Assembly (NCBI RefSeq): GCF_001050015.1
Contig: NZ_CVTB01000020.1
Span: 1-7,043 of the forward strand
Direction: 5' to 3'
Source: Mycolicibacterium malmesburyense
Lineage (GTDB): Bacteria; Actinomycetota; Actinomycetes; Mycobacteriales; Mycobacteriaceae
Length of the DNA stretch: 7,043 nucleotides
Below the pieces are notes generated by a model. That model made no database searches. It worked only from the letters and a program-made list of their open reading frames with translations, and was not told the origin of the DNA. Position numbers and translations under genes: made by a program. Shown piece by piece: positions 1 to 6,679 of this stretch (position 1 is the first letter of the stretch; each line of letters opens with the position of its first letter).

Positions 1-1744
1 CCCCCCCGCCGATGTAGCGCGGCAACCGCTCGTCGTCGACGACGTTGATGGCCTCCACGCCGAGTTCGTTGACCAGGCTGGCCGCCGCGGGCGTCTCGGT
101 CTTCGACCGGACCGTCTCGATCCACTCCGCACCGGACTGCCCGGTCGACGTGCCACCGGTGGCGTCGATCGCCGCGCGCACCGCCGCATAGCCCGGATGC
201 GTGAAGCTCTCGACCGTCAGCGAGTCGAACACCGGCCCCGCGAGCGCCGGATACTGCAGAGCCGCTTTGAGCGCTTCCCGTTGCGGCCACAGCGTCGGGT
301 CGGCGGGGTCGGGCCGCGGGCCGGGGTCCGGGGTGCGCGACCTGCGGGGCTGCGCCTGTTCGGTCGCACGCCGGCGTCCGCGCTCGGGCATCCCGCGCTT
401 CTGGGCTTCCTCGCGCACGCGGGTCAGCACCTGCGTCTCGTCGGCCCAGCCCACCCAGCCGGACAGCCGCCGCGCGTACTCGTCGCGCAGCATCGGCTCC
501 TTGATGCGGGCCACCATCGGCACGCACCGGCGCAGCGCGGCCACGCGGCCCTCGGCGCTGTCCAGGTCGTGTTCGGCGAGCGCGGTGCGAATCGCGAACT
601 CGAACAACGGCGTTCGGCGCGCCACGAGGTCACGCAGCGCACCGTCGCCGAAATGAAGCCGGATGTCACACGGATCCATGCCGGCTAATTTGTCTTCTGA
701 GGCCACCGCGACGAACGACTGCCCGGCCAGATTCTGCTCCCCCTCGAACGCCTTGATCGCCGCTGCCCGGCCGGCGGCGTCACCGTCGAAGACGTAGATC
801 AGTTCACCGCGAAAGAAGTTGTCGTCCATCATGAGTCGGCGCAGCATCGACAAGTGCTCGTCGCCGAACGCGGTTCCGCACGACGCGACGGCCGTCGTCA
901 CGCCGGCCAGGTGCATCGCCATCACGTCGGTGTAACCCTCGACCACGACGGCCTGGTGCCCCTTGGCGATGTCGCGCTTGGCTAGGTCCAGCCCGAACAG
1001 CACCGAGGACTTCTTGTACAGGACGGTTTCGGGGGTGTTGACGTACTTGGCTTCCATCGGGTCGTCGTCGAAGATCCGGCGCGCGCCGAAGCCGATCACC
1101 TCGCCGCCGCTGGCCTTGATCGGCCACAGCAACCGGCGGTGGAAGCGGTCCATCGGGCCGCGCTTACCCTCCCGGGACAGGCCGGCCGCCTCGAGCTCCT
1201 TGAACTCAAACCCCTTGCGCAGCAGGTGCTTTGTCAACGACTCCCAGCCCGACGGGGCAAAGCCGCAGCCGAACCGTTTGGCCGCCTGACCGTCGAAGTT
1301 TCTCTCGATCAGGTACTGACGCGCGGGCGCGGCCTCGTCGGATTCCAGCGCGGCCGCGTAGAACTCCTGCGCCGCCGCGTTGGCGGCGAGCAACCTGCTG
1401 CGGCTGCCGCGGTCGCGCTGCACGTTGGTGGTCGAGGAGCCGGTGTAGGTGATCGTGTAGCCGACGCGGTCGGCGAGCAGCTCGACCGACTCCACGAAGC
1501 TGACGTGCTCGATCTTCTGGACGAACGCGTAGACGTCGCCGCCCTCGCCGCACCCGAAACAGTGGAAGTGCCCGTGGTTGGGCCGCACGTGGAACGAGGG
1601 CGACTTCTCGTCGTGAAACGGGCAGAGCCCCTTCATGGAGTCCGCGCCCGCGCGGCGCAATTGCACGTAGTCGCCGACGACGTCCTCGATGCGAACCTGG
1701 TCACGAATGGCCGCGATGTCGCGATCAGGAATGCGGCCGGCCAC
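1..1744 (-). CDS. dnaG: DNA primase DnaG (partial, C-terminus beyond the window edge)
   Basis: Synthesises the RNA primers for lagging-strand and restart DNA synthesis and acts at the fork with the DnaB helicase. I translated 581 codons. An N-terminal CHC2 zinc finger has C41, H44, C62 and C65 (CPFH...CFGC). The primase core contains RRLLWPI and the KYVNTPET segment near 233-240. The TOPRIM active site shows VVEGYTDV (E269) and the acidic pair in VFDGDAAG (D320, D322). A basic, proline-rich linker at about 450-485 leads into the helicase-binding C-terminal domain, which is cut off. Family members in mycobacteria are about 640 aa, so roughly 55-60 residues are missing. The GTG start is forced: an in-frame TAG lies five codons upstream and the next ATG is only a few codons before the zinc finger. 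It lies 31 bp downstream of dgt on the same strand, probably co-transcribed. No clear Shine-Dalgarno site is seen. Identity is secure. Confidence 0.97.
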   Translation of the reverse strand, partial: MAGRIPDRDIAAIRDQVRIEDVVGDYVQLRRAGADSMKGLCPFHDEKSPSFHVRPNHGHFHCFGCGEGGDVYAFVQKIEHVSFVESVELLADRVGYTITYTGSSTTNVQRDRGSRSRLLAANAAAQEFYAAALESDEAAPARQYLIERNFDGQAAKRFGCGFAPSGWESLTKHLLRKGFEFKELEAAGLSREGKRGPMDRFHRRLLWPIKASGGEVIGFGARRIFDDDPMEAKYVNTPETVLYKKSSVLFGLDLAKRDIAKGHQAVVVEGYTDVMAMHLAGVTTAVASCGTAFGDEHLSMLRRLMMDDNFFRGELIYVFDGDAAGRAAAIKAFEGEQNLAGQSFVAVASEDKLAGMDPCDIRLHFGDGALRDLVARRTPLFEFAIRTALAEHDLDSAEGRVAALRRCVPMVARIKEPMLRDEYARRLSGWVGWADETQVLTRVREEAQKRGMPERGRRRATEQAQPRRSRTPDPGPRPDPADPTLWPQREALKAALQYPALAGPVFDSLTVESFTHPGYAAVRAAIDATGGTSTGQSGAEWIETVRSKTETPAAASLVNELGVEAINVVDDERLPRYIGGG

Positions 1745-1775
1745 CGGGCCAGTCTAGAGCGCCTCGCACGGGCGC

Positions 1776-3032
1776 CTAGGCGGGTTCCAACCGCTCGAGG
1801 CGGCCCTCCGTGAAGGACGCGACCTGGTCGATGACCACCCGCAGGCGGGCGCCGTCGTCGGCGGCGGCGTTGAACGCCGGCACGAAGATCGGATCGAGCG
1901 TGGCAGGCGCCCTCGCGGCGACCCAGTCCACCACCCGGTGCACGCGTTCGCGCTGTCGTGCCTGCAACTCCAGATGCCGCGGGTCGGACATGATGAATTG
2001 CAGCGCCAGGATCTTGAGCACCGCGACCTCCGCCCGCACCAGATCGGGAACGCGCAGCTCGGCCTGGTAGCGAACCAGCGGGCCTCGCCCGGGTTCCTCG
2101 CGGGTGGCCGCGATGGCCGCCGACGCGAACCGACCGACCAGCTCGCTGGTCAGCCTCTTGAGCGCGACCGATGCCGCCAGGGTGCCGTCGTACTTACCCA
2201 CAGCGGCGACCACCGGCAGGCTCGACAGCCGTGCGGCCGCGGCCACCAGGTCGTCGGACCGCAGCCCGCCGCCCATCCCGCTCGACTCTCCCAACCGGCC
2301 CAGCACGGCGGCCGCGTCGTTGTCGGCCAGCACTCGCATGTCGATGCGACCGGACACCACGCCGTCCTCGACGTCGTGCACCGAATAGGCGACGTCGTCG
2401 GCCCAGTCCATGACCTGTGCCTCCAGGCTGGGCCGCTCGGCGGGGGCGTCGGTGCGCACCCAGTCGGCGGCGGGCAGGTCGTCTTCGTAGAAACCGAACT
2501 TCGCCTGTCCCGGTCCCCGCCGCCACGGGTATTTGGTCACGGCGTCCAGCGCGGCGCGGGTGAGGTTCAGGCCCGCGCTCTCACCCTGCGTGTCAACCAC
2601 TTTCGGCTCGAGGCGGGTGAGGATGCGGAAGTTCTGCGCGTTGCCCTCGAAGCCGCCGCAGTCGGCGGCGATCTCGTTCAGGGCGCGTTCGCCGTTGTGA
2701 CCGTACGGCGGGTGGCCGATGTCGTGGGCCAGGCCGGCGAGGTCGACGAGGTCGGGATCACAGCCCAGACCGATCGCCATTCCGCGGCCGATCTGGGCGA
2801 CCTCCAGCGAATGGGTCAGCCGGGTGCGCGGCGTCTCGCCCTGGCGCGGCCCGACGACCTGGGTCTTGTCGGCCAACCGGCGCAGCGCCGCACAGTGCAG
2901 CACGCGTGCCCGGTCGCGGGCGAAATCGGTGCGGTGTTCGGCGTCGGTGCCCGGCAGTGCGGCACCCTTCGGCGGCTCGACCACCCAGCGCTCGCGGTCG
3001 AACTCGTTGTAGGGATCTCCGTTGCCTGTCAC
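1776..3032 (-). CDS. dgt: Deoxyguanosinetriphosphate triphosphohydrolase-like protein (HD-domain dNTPase)
   Basis: Hydrolyses dNTPs, classically dGTP, to the deoxynucleoside and tripolyphosphate, so it affects dNTP pools and fidelity. Numbered from the GTG at 3032 (418 aa), the HD-domain metal ligands are visible: [10 protein letters not shown] (H74), [14 protein letters not shown] (H103, D104, then H107 and H112) and [18 protein letters not shown] (aspartates 209, 212, 213). The opening [10 protein letters not shown] and the [16 protein letters not shown] stretch are typical of the mycobacterial Dgt-like family. The reading frame extends upstream to GTG 3053 and TTG 3056, with an in-frame TAG at 3078-3080. 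I prefer GTG 3032 because it places the start five residues before the DPY-x-x-FDR motif, as I recall for relatives, and because the extra codons include rarer ones such as TAT and GCA. dnaG follows 31 bp downstream on the same strand. Substrate preference cannot be read from the sequence. Confidence 0.94.
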   Translation of the reverse strand: MTGNGDPYNEFDRERWVVEPPKGAALPGTDAEHRTDFARDRARVLHCAALRRLADKTQVVGPRQGETPRTRLTHSLEVAQIGRGMAIGLGCDPDLVDLAGLAHDIGHPPYGHNGERALNEIAADCGGFEGNAQNFRILTRLEPKVVDTQGESAGLNLTRAALDAVTKYPWRRGPGQAKFGFYEDDLPAADWVRTDAPAERPSLEAQVMDWADDVAYSVHDVEDGVVSGRIDMRVLADNDAAAVLGRLGESSGMGGGLRSDDLVAAAARLSSLPVVAAVGKYDGTLAASVALKRLTSELVGRFASAAIAATREEPGRGPLVRYQAELRVPDLVRAEVAVLKILALQFIMSDPRHLELQARQRERVHRVVDWVAARAPATLDPIFVPAFNAAADDGARLRVVIDQVASFTEGRLERLEPA

Positions 3033-3038
3033 CGACGG

Positions 3039-3044
3039 ATAGTC
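3039..3044 (-). promoter_or_regulatory. Possible weak -10 element for dgt
   Basis: On the minus strand GACTAT sits 6 nt before the GTG at 3032. It matches the mycobacterial TANNNT -10 pattern at only two of three key positions. If real, dgt would be transcribed as a leaderless mRNA starting at that GTG. No -35 is recognisable. This is a weak call, given because it bears on the start-codon choice. Confidence 0.25.
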
Positions 3045-3078
3045 TGCCAGCACCAACCGGCCCGACCGAGTTGCGCAC

Positions 3079-3084
3079 TAGATT
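3079..3084 (+). promoter_or_regulatory. Candidate -10 element for the TPM-domain gene (leaderless start)
   Basis: TAGATT fits the mycobacterial SigA -10 pattern TANNNT and ends 7 nt before the ATG at 3092, so the first transcribed base would be at or next to the A of the start codon. Leaderless mRNAs of this kind are common in mycobacteria. No -35 hexamer is evident. GGCGAG at 3085-3090 is too close to the ATG to work as a Shine-Dalgarno site, which also favours a leaderless reading. Confidence 0.5.
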
Positions 3085-3091
3085 GGCGAGC

Positions 3092-5101
3092 ATGCGCCTC
3101 GTCCGCTTGCTGACCCTCGTGCTCTCCATGCTCACCGCCGGTGCGCTCCTCGCCCCGACGGTGGCGGCCGAGCCACCCTTTCGATTGTCGGGCTACGTCA
3201 CCGACAACGCGGGCGCCCTCGACAGCGCCGGCCGCGCGGAGGTGACGTCGGCGGTCGACTCGCTCTACAACAGCCGCAAGACCCGGCTTTGGGTCGTGTA
3301 TGTCGACTCGTTCTCGGGTCAGTCGGCCCAGACGTGGGCGCAGAACACCATGCGCGTGAGCGACCTGGGGTCCTACGACGCGCTGCTCGCGGTGGCCACG
3401 GTCGACCGCGCGTATGCCTTCCTCGTGCCCGACAGCGCCACCGAGCTGAGCTCGAGCCGAGTGGACAGCGTGCGGCGCAACGACATCGAACCCGCACTGC
3501 GGGAGGGCGACTGGGCAGGAGCCGCGGTCGCGGCGGCCAACGGGCTCGCCAAGACGAGCAGTTCCGGCAGCCTCAGCTGGACCGGCTTGCTCATCGCACT
3601 CGGCGTGATCGCGCTCGCGGTCGTGGTGCTGATGATCTGGCGGCGACGCCGCCGCAGCAAGCGTCGCGAGGCCGAGTTCGCCGCCGCGCGCCGAGTCGAT
3701 CCGACCGACCCGCAGGCGTTGTCGGCGGTGTCACTGGACGCCCTCGACGATCTGTCGCGCGCGATGGTCGTCGAGGTCGACAACGCGGTGCGCACCAGCG
3801 ACCACGAACTCGAGTTGGCCGTCGAGGAGTTCGGCACCACGCGGACCGAACCGTTCACACGGGCGGTCAACAACGCCAAAACGACGCTCGCCCAGGCGTT
3901 CAACGTTCGGCAGATTCTCGATGACGCCATTCCGGAGACCCCGGCGCAGCGCCGCGACCTGTTGACCCGCGTGGTGGTCGCGGCCGGTAAGGCCGACCGC
4001 GAACTGGACGCGCAGCGGGACGCGTTCTCCGAGCTGCGCAACCTGGTGATCAACGCGCCGTCGAAGCTGGACGCGATGACCCAGCGCGTGGTCGACATCA
4101 CCGCCCGGCTCGAACCATCGCGGGAGAAGCTCGCGCAGCTGCACAGCGAGTTCGACGCGACGGCGCTCAGTTCGGTGGCCGGAAACGTCGACGCGGCCGG
4201 GGAACTGCTCACCTTCGCCGACCAGAACATCACCAGGGGGCGCGAACTCGCGACGCGTCCGGTACCGGGTCAACAGAGCGAACTCGTCGAGTGCGTCCGC
4301 GCGGCGGAGTCGGCGTTGGTGCAGGCGCGCGGGCTGCTCGACGCGGTGGACAGCGCGGCCAGTGACATCCGGCGGGCCGCCGCCACCCTGCCCTCGGTGA
4401 TCGAGGACATTCAGAACGGCATCAAGCAGGCCAGTGCCCTACTCCAGCAGGGCAATGTGCCGCAGGCGGGCCAGCTGACCGAAGCACGCGACGCGGCGGC
4501 GGTTGCCGTCGCCGACGCGCAACGCTCGAAGGCGACCGACCCGCTCGGCGCCTTCACCGAGCTGACGAAGGCGGACGCGAACCTGGATCGACTGCTGGCC
4601 GCCGTCGAGCAGGAGCGGGAGGCGGCCGACCGGCTCAACAGAGCGCTGGACGAGGCGCTGTTCACGGCGCGGTCGCGGGTCCGTTCGGTGTCGGATTTCA
4701 TCGACACCCGTCGTGGAATCGTCGGCCCGGAGGCCCGGACCCGGCTCGCCGAGGCCGTCCGCCATATCGGCGCGGCCGAGGAGAAGCGGGCGACCGACCC
4801 CGCCGAGGCCATCAAGCACGCCAACGGCGCGGCCATGCTTGCGTCGCAGGCTCAGAACCTGGCCAACGCCGACGTGCAGAACGCGCACAACTCGTACATG
4901 GGCCCGTTCGGAGGCGGCCGCGGGGGCGGCGGGGGAAACATGGGCGCGATCATCGGCGGCATCTTGATCGGCAACATCCTCAGCGGAGGAATGCGCGGCG
5001 GCTTCGGCGGCGGCGGCTTCGGCGGCGGCGGCTTCGGCCCCGGTTCCTTCGGCGGCTCCGGCGGCGGAGGCGGAATGTTCGGCGGCGGCGGCCGCTTCTA
5101 G
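3092..5101 (+). CDS. TPM-domain membrane protein with long helical cytoplasmic region and glycine-rich tail (Rv2345-like)
   Basis: Function unknown; TPM domains occur in extracytoplasmic proteins, some tied to photosystem II repair or membrane-protein quality control. The 669-aa product starts with a Sec-type signal peptide (1-26, ending in VAA before EPPF). Next come a TPM domain (about 30-150; RLWVVYV, YDALLAVATVDRAYAFLV), a serine-rich linker and one transmembrane helix (about 163-183, WTGLLIALGVIALAVVVLMIW). The helix is followed by an arginine-rich stop-transfer stretch (184-192). This predicts TPM outside and the rest inside. Residues about 185-600 are Ala/Glu/Arg-rich and probably coiled coil, including two similar segments around 463-507 and 550-593. 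The tail from 605 is glycine-rich (FGGGG repeats) around a short hydrophobic stretch, MGAIIGGILIGNIL. The only cysteine is C401, so it is not a lipoprotein. It resembles M. tuberculosis Rv2345 from recall. It is divergent from dgt and convergent with glyS. Confidence 0.92.
   Translation: MRLVRLLTLVLSMLTAGALLAPTVAAEPPFRLSGYVTDNAGALDSAGRAEVTSAVDSLYNSRKTRLWVVYVDSFSGQSAQTWAQNTMRVSDLGSYDALLAVATVDRAYAFLVPDSATELSSSRVDSVRRNDIEPALREGDWAGAAVAAANGLAKTSSSGSLSWTGLLIALGVIALAVVVLMIWRRRRRSKRREAEFAAARRVDPTDPQALSAVSLDALDDLSRAMVVEVDNAVRTSDHELELAVEEFGTTRTEPFTRAVNNAKTTLAQAFNVRQILDDAIPETPAQRRDLLTRVVVAAGKADRELDAQRDAFSELRNLVINAPSKLDAMTQRVVDITARLEPSREKLAQLHSEFDATALSSVAGNVDAAGELLTFADQNITRGRELATRPVPGQQSELVECVRAAESALVQARGLLDAVDSAASDIRRAAATLPSVIEDIQNGIKQASALLQQGNVPQAGQLTEARDAAAVAVADAQRSKATDPLGAFTELTKADANLDRLLAAVEQEREAADRLNRALDEALFTARSRVRSVSDFIDTRRGIVGPEARTRLAEAVRHIGAAEEKRATDPAEAIKHANGAAMLASQAQNLANADVQNAHNSYMGPFGGGRGGGGGNMGAIIGGILIGNILSGGMRGGFGGGGFGGGGFGPGSFGGSGGGGGMFGGGGRF
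5000..5038 (+). repeat. 15-bp tandem repeat encoding FGGGG units
   Basis: The unit GGCTTCGGCGGCGGC occurs twice exactly (5000-5014 and 5015-5029), followed by a partial third copy (5030-5038). It lies in frame in the 3' end of the TPM gene and encodes the glycine-phenylalanine tail. A GC-rich, in-frame repeat like this can vary in copy number by slippage without breaking the gene. Confidence 0.85.
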
Positions 5102-5114
5102 GTCGCTTCTAGGT
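5093..5114 (+). repeat. 11-bp perfect tandem duplication spanning the TPM gene stop codon
   Basis: CGCTTCTAGGT is present at 5093-5103 and again at 5104-5114, followed by another CGC. The first copy contains the TAG stop (5099-5101). Because 11 is not a multiple of three, the second TAG lies in another frame. This looks like a recent slippage duplication at the gene's end with no effect on the protein. Confidence 0.85.
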
Positions 5115-5158
5115 CGCCCGGCGGGCGCGAGCGACCGCGAATTGTCACCATTTCGCGG
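5112..5158. terminator. Possible bidirectional terminator hairpins between convergent genes
   Basis: The 95-bp gap between the TPM gene and glyS holds two perfect inverted repeats. GGTCGC (5112-5117) pairs with GCGACC (5131-5136), and CCGCGAA (5135-5141) pairs with TTCGCGG (5152-5158) across a 10-nt loop. They share two bases, so they are partly alternative. Neither has a T-run on either strand, so these would be U-less terminators of the sort often proposed for mycobacteria. The convergent position is the main support. Termination activity is inferred. Confidence 0.4.
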
Positions 5159-5196
5159 CGTATCGCGTACAAACACGGACGCGCGCGGGAAAAGTC

Positions 5197-6591
5197 CTAG
5201 CAGCCCTTGAGGCGGGCGGCGAGGTAGTCGCCGACGTTGTCGAGCGAGACACGGTCCTGTGTCATCGAGTCGCGCTCGCGGATCGTCACCGCGTGATCCT
5301 CGAGTGTGTCGAAATCGACCGTCACACAGAACGGCGTGCCGATCTCGTCCTGGCGGCGGTAGCGACGCCCGATCGCGCCGGCGTCGTCGAAGTCGACGTT
5401 CCAGCACTTGCGCAGTTCGGTGGCGAGGTCGCGCGCCTTCGGCGACAGCGCCTCGTTGCGTGACAGCGGCGGGACCGCGGCCTTGACCGGCGCGAGCCGC
5501 GGGTCCAGCCGCAACACCGTGCGCTTGTCGACGCCGCCCTTGGCGTTCGGCGCCTCGTCCTCGGCATAGGCGTCGACGAGGAACGCCATGAACGACCGCG
5601 TCAGCCCGGCCGCCGGCTCGATCACGTACGGCACGTAGCGGGTGTCGTTGGCCTGGTCGTAATAGGACAGGTCGACGCCGGAATGCTTTGAGTGCGTTGA
5701 TAAGTCGAAGTCAGTGCGGTTCGCGACGCCCTCGAGTTCACCCCACGGGCTGCCCTGGAACCCGAACCTGTACTCGATGTCGACGGTGCGGTCAGAGTAG
5801 TGCGACAGCTTCTCCTTCGGGTGCTCGTAGAGCCGGAGATTGTCGCGGTCGATGCCGAGTTCGACGTACCACTGCAGCCGCTCGTCGATCCAGTACTGGT
5901 GCCACTCGCGGGCGGTTGCCGGTTCGACGAAGAACTCCATCTCCATCTGTTCGAACTCGCGGGTCCGGAAGATGAAGTTGCCCGGTGTGATCTCGTTGCG
6001 GAAGCTCTTACCCGTCTGCGCGATGCCGAACGGCGGCCTCTTCCGTTGTGTGGTCACGACATTCGTGAAGTTGACGAAGATGCCCTGCGCGGTCTCGGGT
6101 CGCAGATAGTGCAACCCCTCCTCGGTCTCGATCGGGCCGAGGTAGGTCTTGAGCATCATGTTGAAGTCGCGCGGTTCGGTCCACTGGCCCTTGGTGCCGC
6201 AGTCCGGGCAGGCGATCTCGCTCATCGACACCGAGTCCGGGTCGTCGAGCCCCTTCTTCTCTGCGAACGCCTCCTGCATATGGTCCTGGCGATGGCGCTT
6301 GTGGCAGTTCAGGCACTCGACCAGCGGGTCGTTGAACACGTCGACGTGCCCTGAGGCCACCCACACCTCGCGCGGGAGGATGATCGACGAGTCAAGCCCG
6401 ACGACATCGTCGCGGCTGGTGACGACCGACCGCCACCACTGGCGCTTGATGTTCTCTTTGAGCTCGACGCCCAGCGGGCCGTAATCCCATGCCGACTTGG
6501 TACCGCCGTAGATCTCCCCCGCTTGGTAGACCAGACCGCGCCGCTTGGCGAGGTTCGCGACGGTGTCGATGATCGAATGAGATGAAGCCAC
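5197..6591 (-). CDS. glyS: Glycine-tRNA ligase (class II, homodimer type)
   Basis: Charges tRNA-Gly with glycine in the cytoplasm; essential for translation. It is the single-chain alpha2 type (464 aa, M. tuberculosis about 463), not the two-subunit GlyQ/GlyS type. Class II features are clear: [18 protein letters not shown] near 27-44, [13 protein letters not shown] (163-175), motif 2 [20 protein letters not shown] (197-216), [18 protein letters not shown] (283-300), and motif 3 [14 protein letters not shown] (325-338). The anticodon-binding domain covers about 355-464, ending in ARLKGC. An insertion carries C93-x2-C96 and C128-x2-C131, a probable zinc ribbon. The frame stays open to 6645, but I chose GTG 6591 because homology begins at [13 protein letters not shown] and a -10-like TAGGCT lies just upstream, inside the longer ORF. 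It is divergent from smtB. The start is less certain than the identity. Confidence 0.96.
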   Translation of the reverse strand: MASSHSIIDTVANLAKRRGLVYQAGEIYGGTKSAWDYGPLGVELKENIKRQWWRSVVTSRDDVVGLDSSIILPREVWVASGHVDVFNDPLVECLNCHKRHRQDHMQEAFAEKKGLDDPDSVSMSEIACPDCGTKGQWTEPRDFNMMLKTYLGPIETEEGLHYLRPETAQGIFVNFTNVVTTQRKRPPFGIAQTGKSFRNEITPGNFIFRTREFEQMEMEFFVEPATAREWHQYWIDERLQWYVELGIDRDNLRLYEHPKEKLSHYSDRTVDIEYRFGFQGSPWGELEGVANRTDFDLSTHSKHSGVDLSYYDQANDTRYVPYVIEPAAGLTRSFMAFLVDAYAEDEAPNAKGGVDKRTVLRLDPRLAPVKAAVPPLSRNEALSPKARDLATELRKCWNVDFDDAGAIGRRYRRQDEIGTPFCVTVDFDTLEDHAVTIRERDSMTQDRVSLDNVGDYLAARLKGC

Positions 6592-6599
6592 GACTGCAT

Positions 6600-6605
6600 A
6601 GCCTA
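6600..6605 (-). promoter_or_regulatory. Candidate -10 element for glyS
   Basis: On the minus strand TAGGCT fits TANNNT and ends 8 nt before the GTG at 6591, compatible with a leaderless or nearly leaderless glyS mRNA. The -35 position for a 17-nt spacer would be TCAACG (6623-6628), a poor match that touches the left arm of the smtB palindrome. An out-of-frame ATG (6597-6599) would lie at or upstream of the transcript start and so would not compete. Confidence 0.4.
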
Positions 6606-6624
6606 GCGACCCCGACTTTCGGCG

Positions 6625-6652
6625 TTGACATGCATGGAAGCGCATGTATTGT
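6625..6652 (+). promoter_or_regulatory. smtB-zur promoter (TTGACA-N16-TATTGT)
   Basis: A consensus -35 TTGACA (6625-6630) is followed after 16 nt by TATTGT (6647-6652), a good mycobacterial -10. The predicted start of transcription falls at about 6659-6661, at the ATG of smtB, so the operon mRNA is probably leaderless. The near-consensus hexamers suggest a strong promoter that needs a repressor, which fits autoregulation. Confidence 0.7.
6628..6647. promoter_or_regulatory. Perfect inverted repeat in the smtB promoter, candidate SmtB operator
   Basis: ACATGC (6628-6633) and GCATGT (6642-6647) are perfect 6-bp arms separated by 8 nt. They overlap the end of the -35 and the first base of the -10. 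A dimeric ArsR/SmtB protein bound here would block RNA polymerase. The mycobacterial smtB-zur operon is known to be autoregulated by SmtB in response to zinc; assigning this exact repeat as the site is my inference. Confidence 0.55.
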
Positions 6653-6658
6653 TGACCC

Positions 6659-6679
6659 TAATGAAAATCGTTTCCACTA
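6659..6679. promoter_or_regulatory. Fur/Zur-box-like palindrome over the smtB start
   Basis: A 21-bp imperfect palindrome is centred on C6669, with 7 of the 10 positions within 10 bp of the centre pairing. The core reads TGAAAATCGTTTCCA (6662-6676), with TA at 6659-6660 mirrored by TA at 6678-6679. It resembles the AT-rich TGAAAAT/ATTTTCA type of site bound by actinobacterial Zur, and is clearly AT-richer than its surroundings. It covers the predicted transcription start and the first codons of smtB. Binding by Zur is inferred. Confidence 0.4.

Noticed and set aside
197..688. Plus-strand open frames opposite the 3' part of dnaG
   Set aside because: They are shadows of the DnaG frame, which is continuous from 1744 to the window edge. 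The translations are Arg/Pro-rich.
1745..1775. Separate promoter or terminator between dgt and dnaG
   Set aside because: The 31-bp gap shows no -10, no stable hairpin and no clear operator. Co-transcription is the simpler reading.
1139..1813. Plus-strand open frame opposite dnaG (224 codons)
   Set aside because: It is opposite the continuous DnaG zinc-finger and core coding sequence and has no domain or start signal.
3033..3056. dgt start at TTG 3056 or GTG 3053
   Set aside because: Possible but less likely: TTG is rare, the extra codons look non-coding, and relatives appear to start just before the DPY-x-x-FDR motif. No ribosome binding site decides it.
1938..3113. Long plus-strand open frame opposite dgt (391 codons)
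   Set aside because: It is antisense to a well-supported dgt, has low-complexity Arg/Gly/His-rich content, no recognisable domain and no promoter. It is a typical high-GC shadow frame.
4439..5407. Minus-strand open frame crossing from glyS into the TPM gene (322 codons)
   Set aside because: It overlaps two solid genes and the intergenic hairpins. The translation is Arg/Ala-rich with no family features.
6592..6645. Extended glyS start at 6645
   Set aside because: It would add 18 residues not seen in the family as I recall it, and would place the start inside the smtB promoter and upstream of the glyS -10.
6625..6660. Upstream smtB start at 6625 (MTCMEAH...)
   Set aside because: This stretch contains the -35, operator and -10 of smtB, so it would not be transcribed from that promoter.
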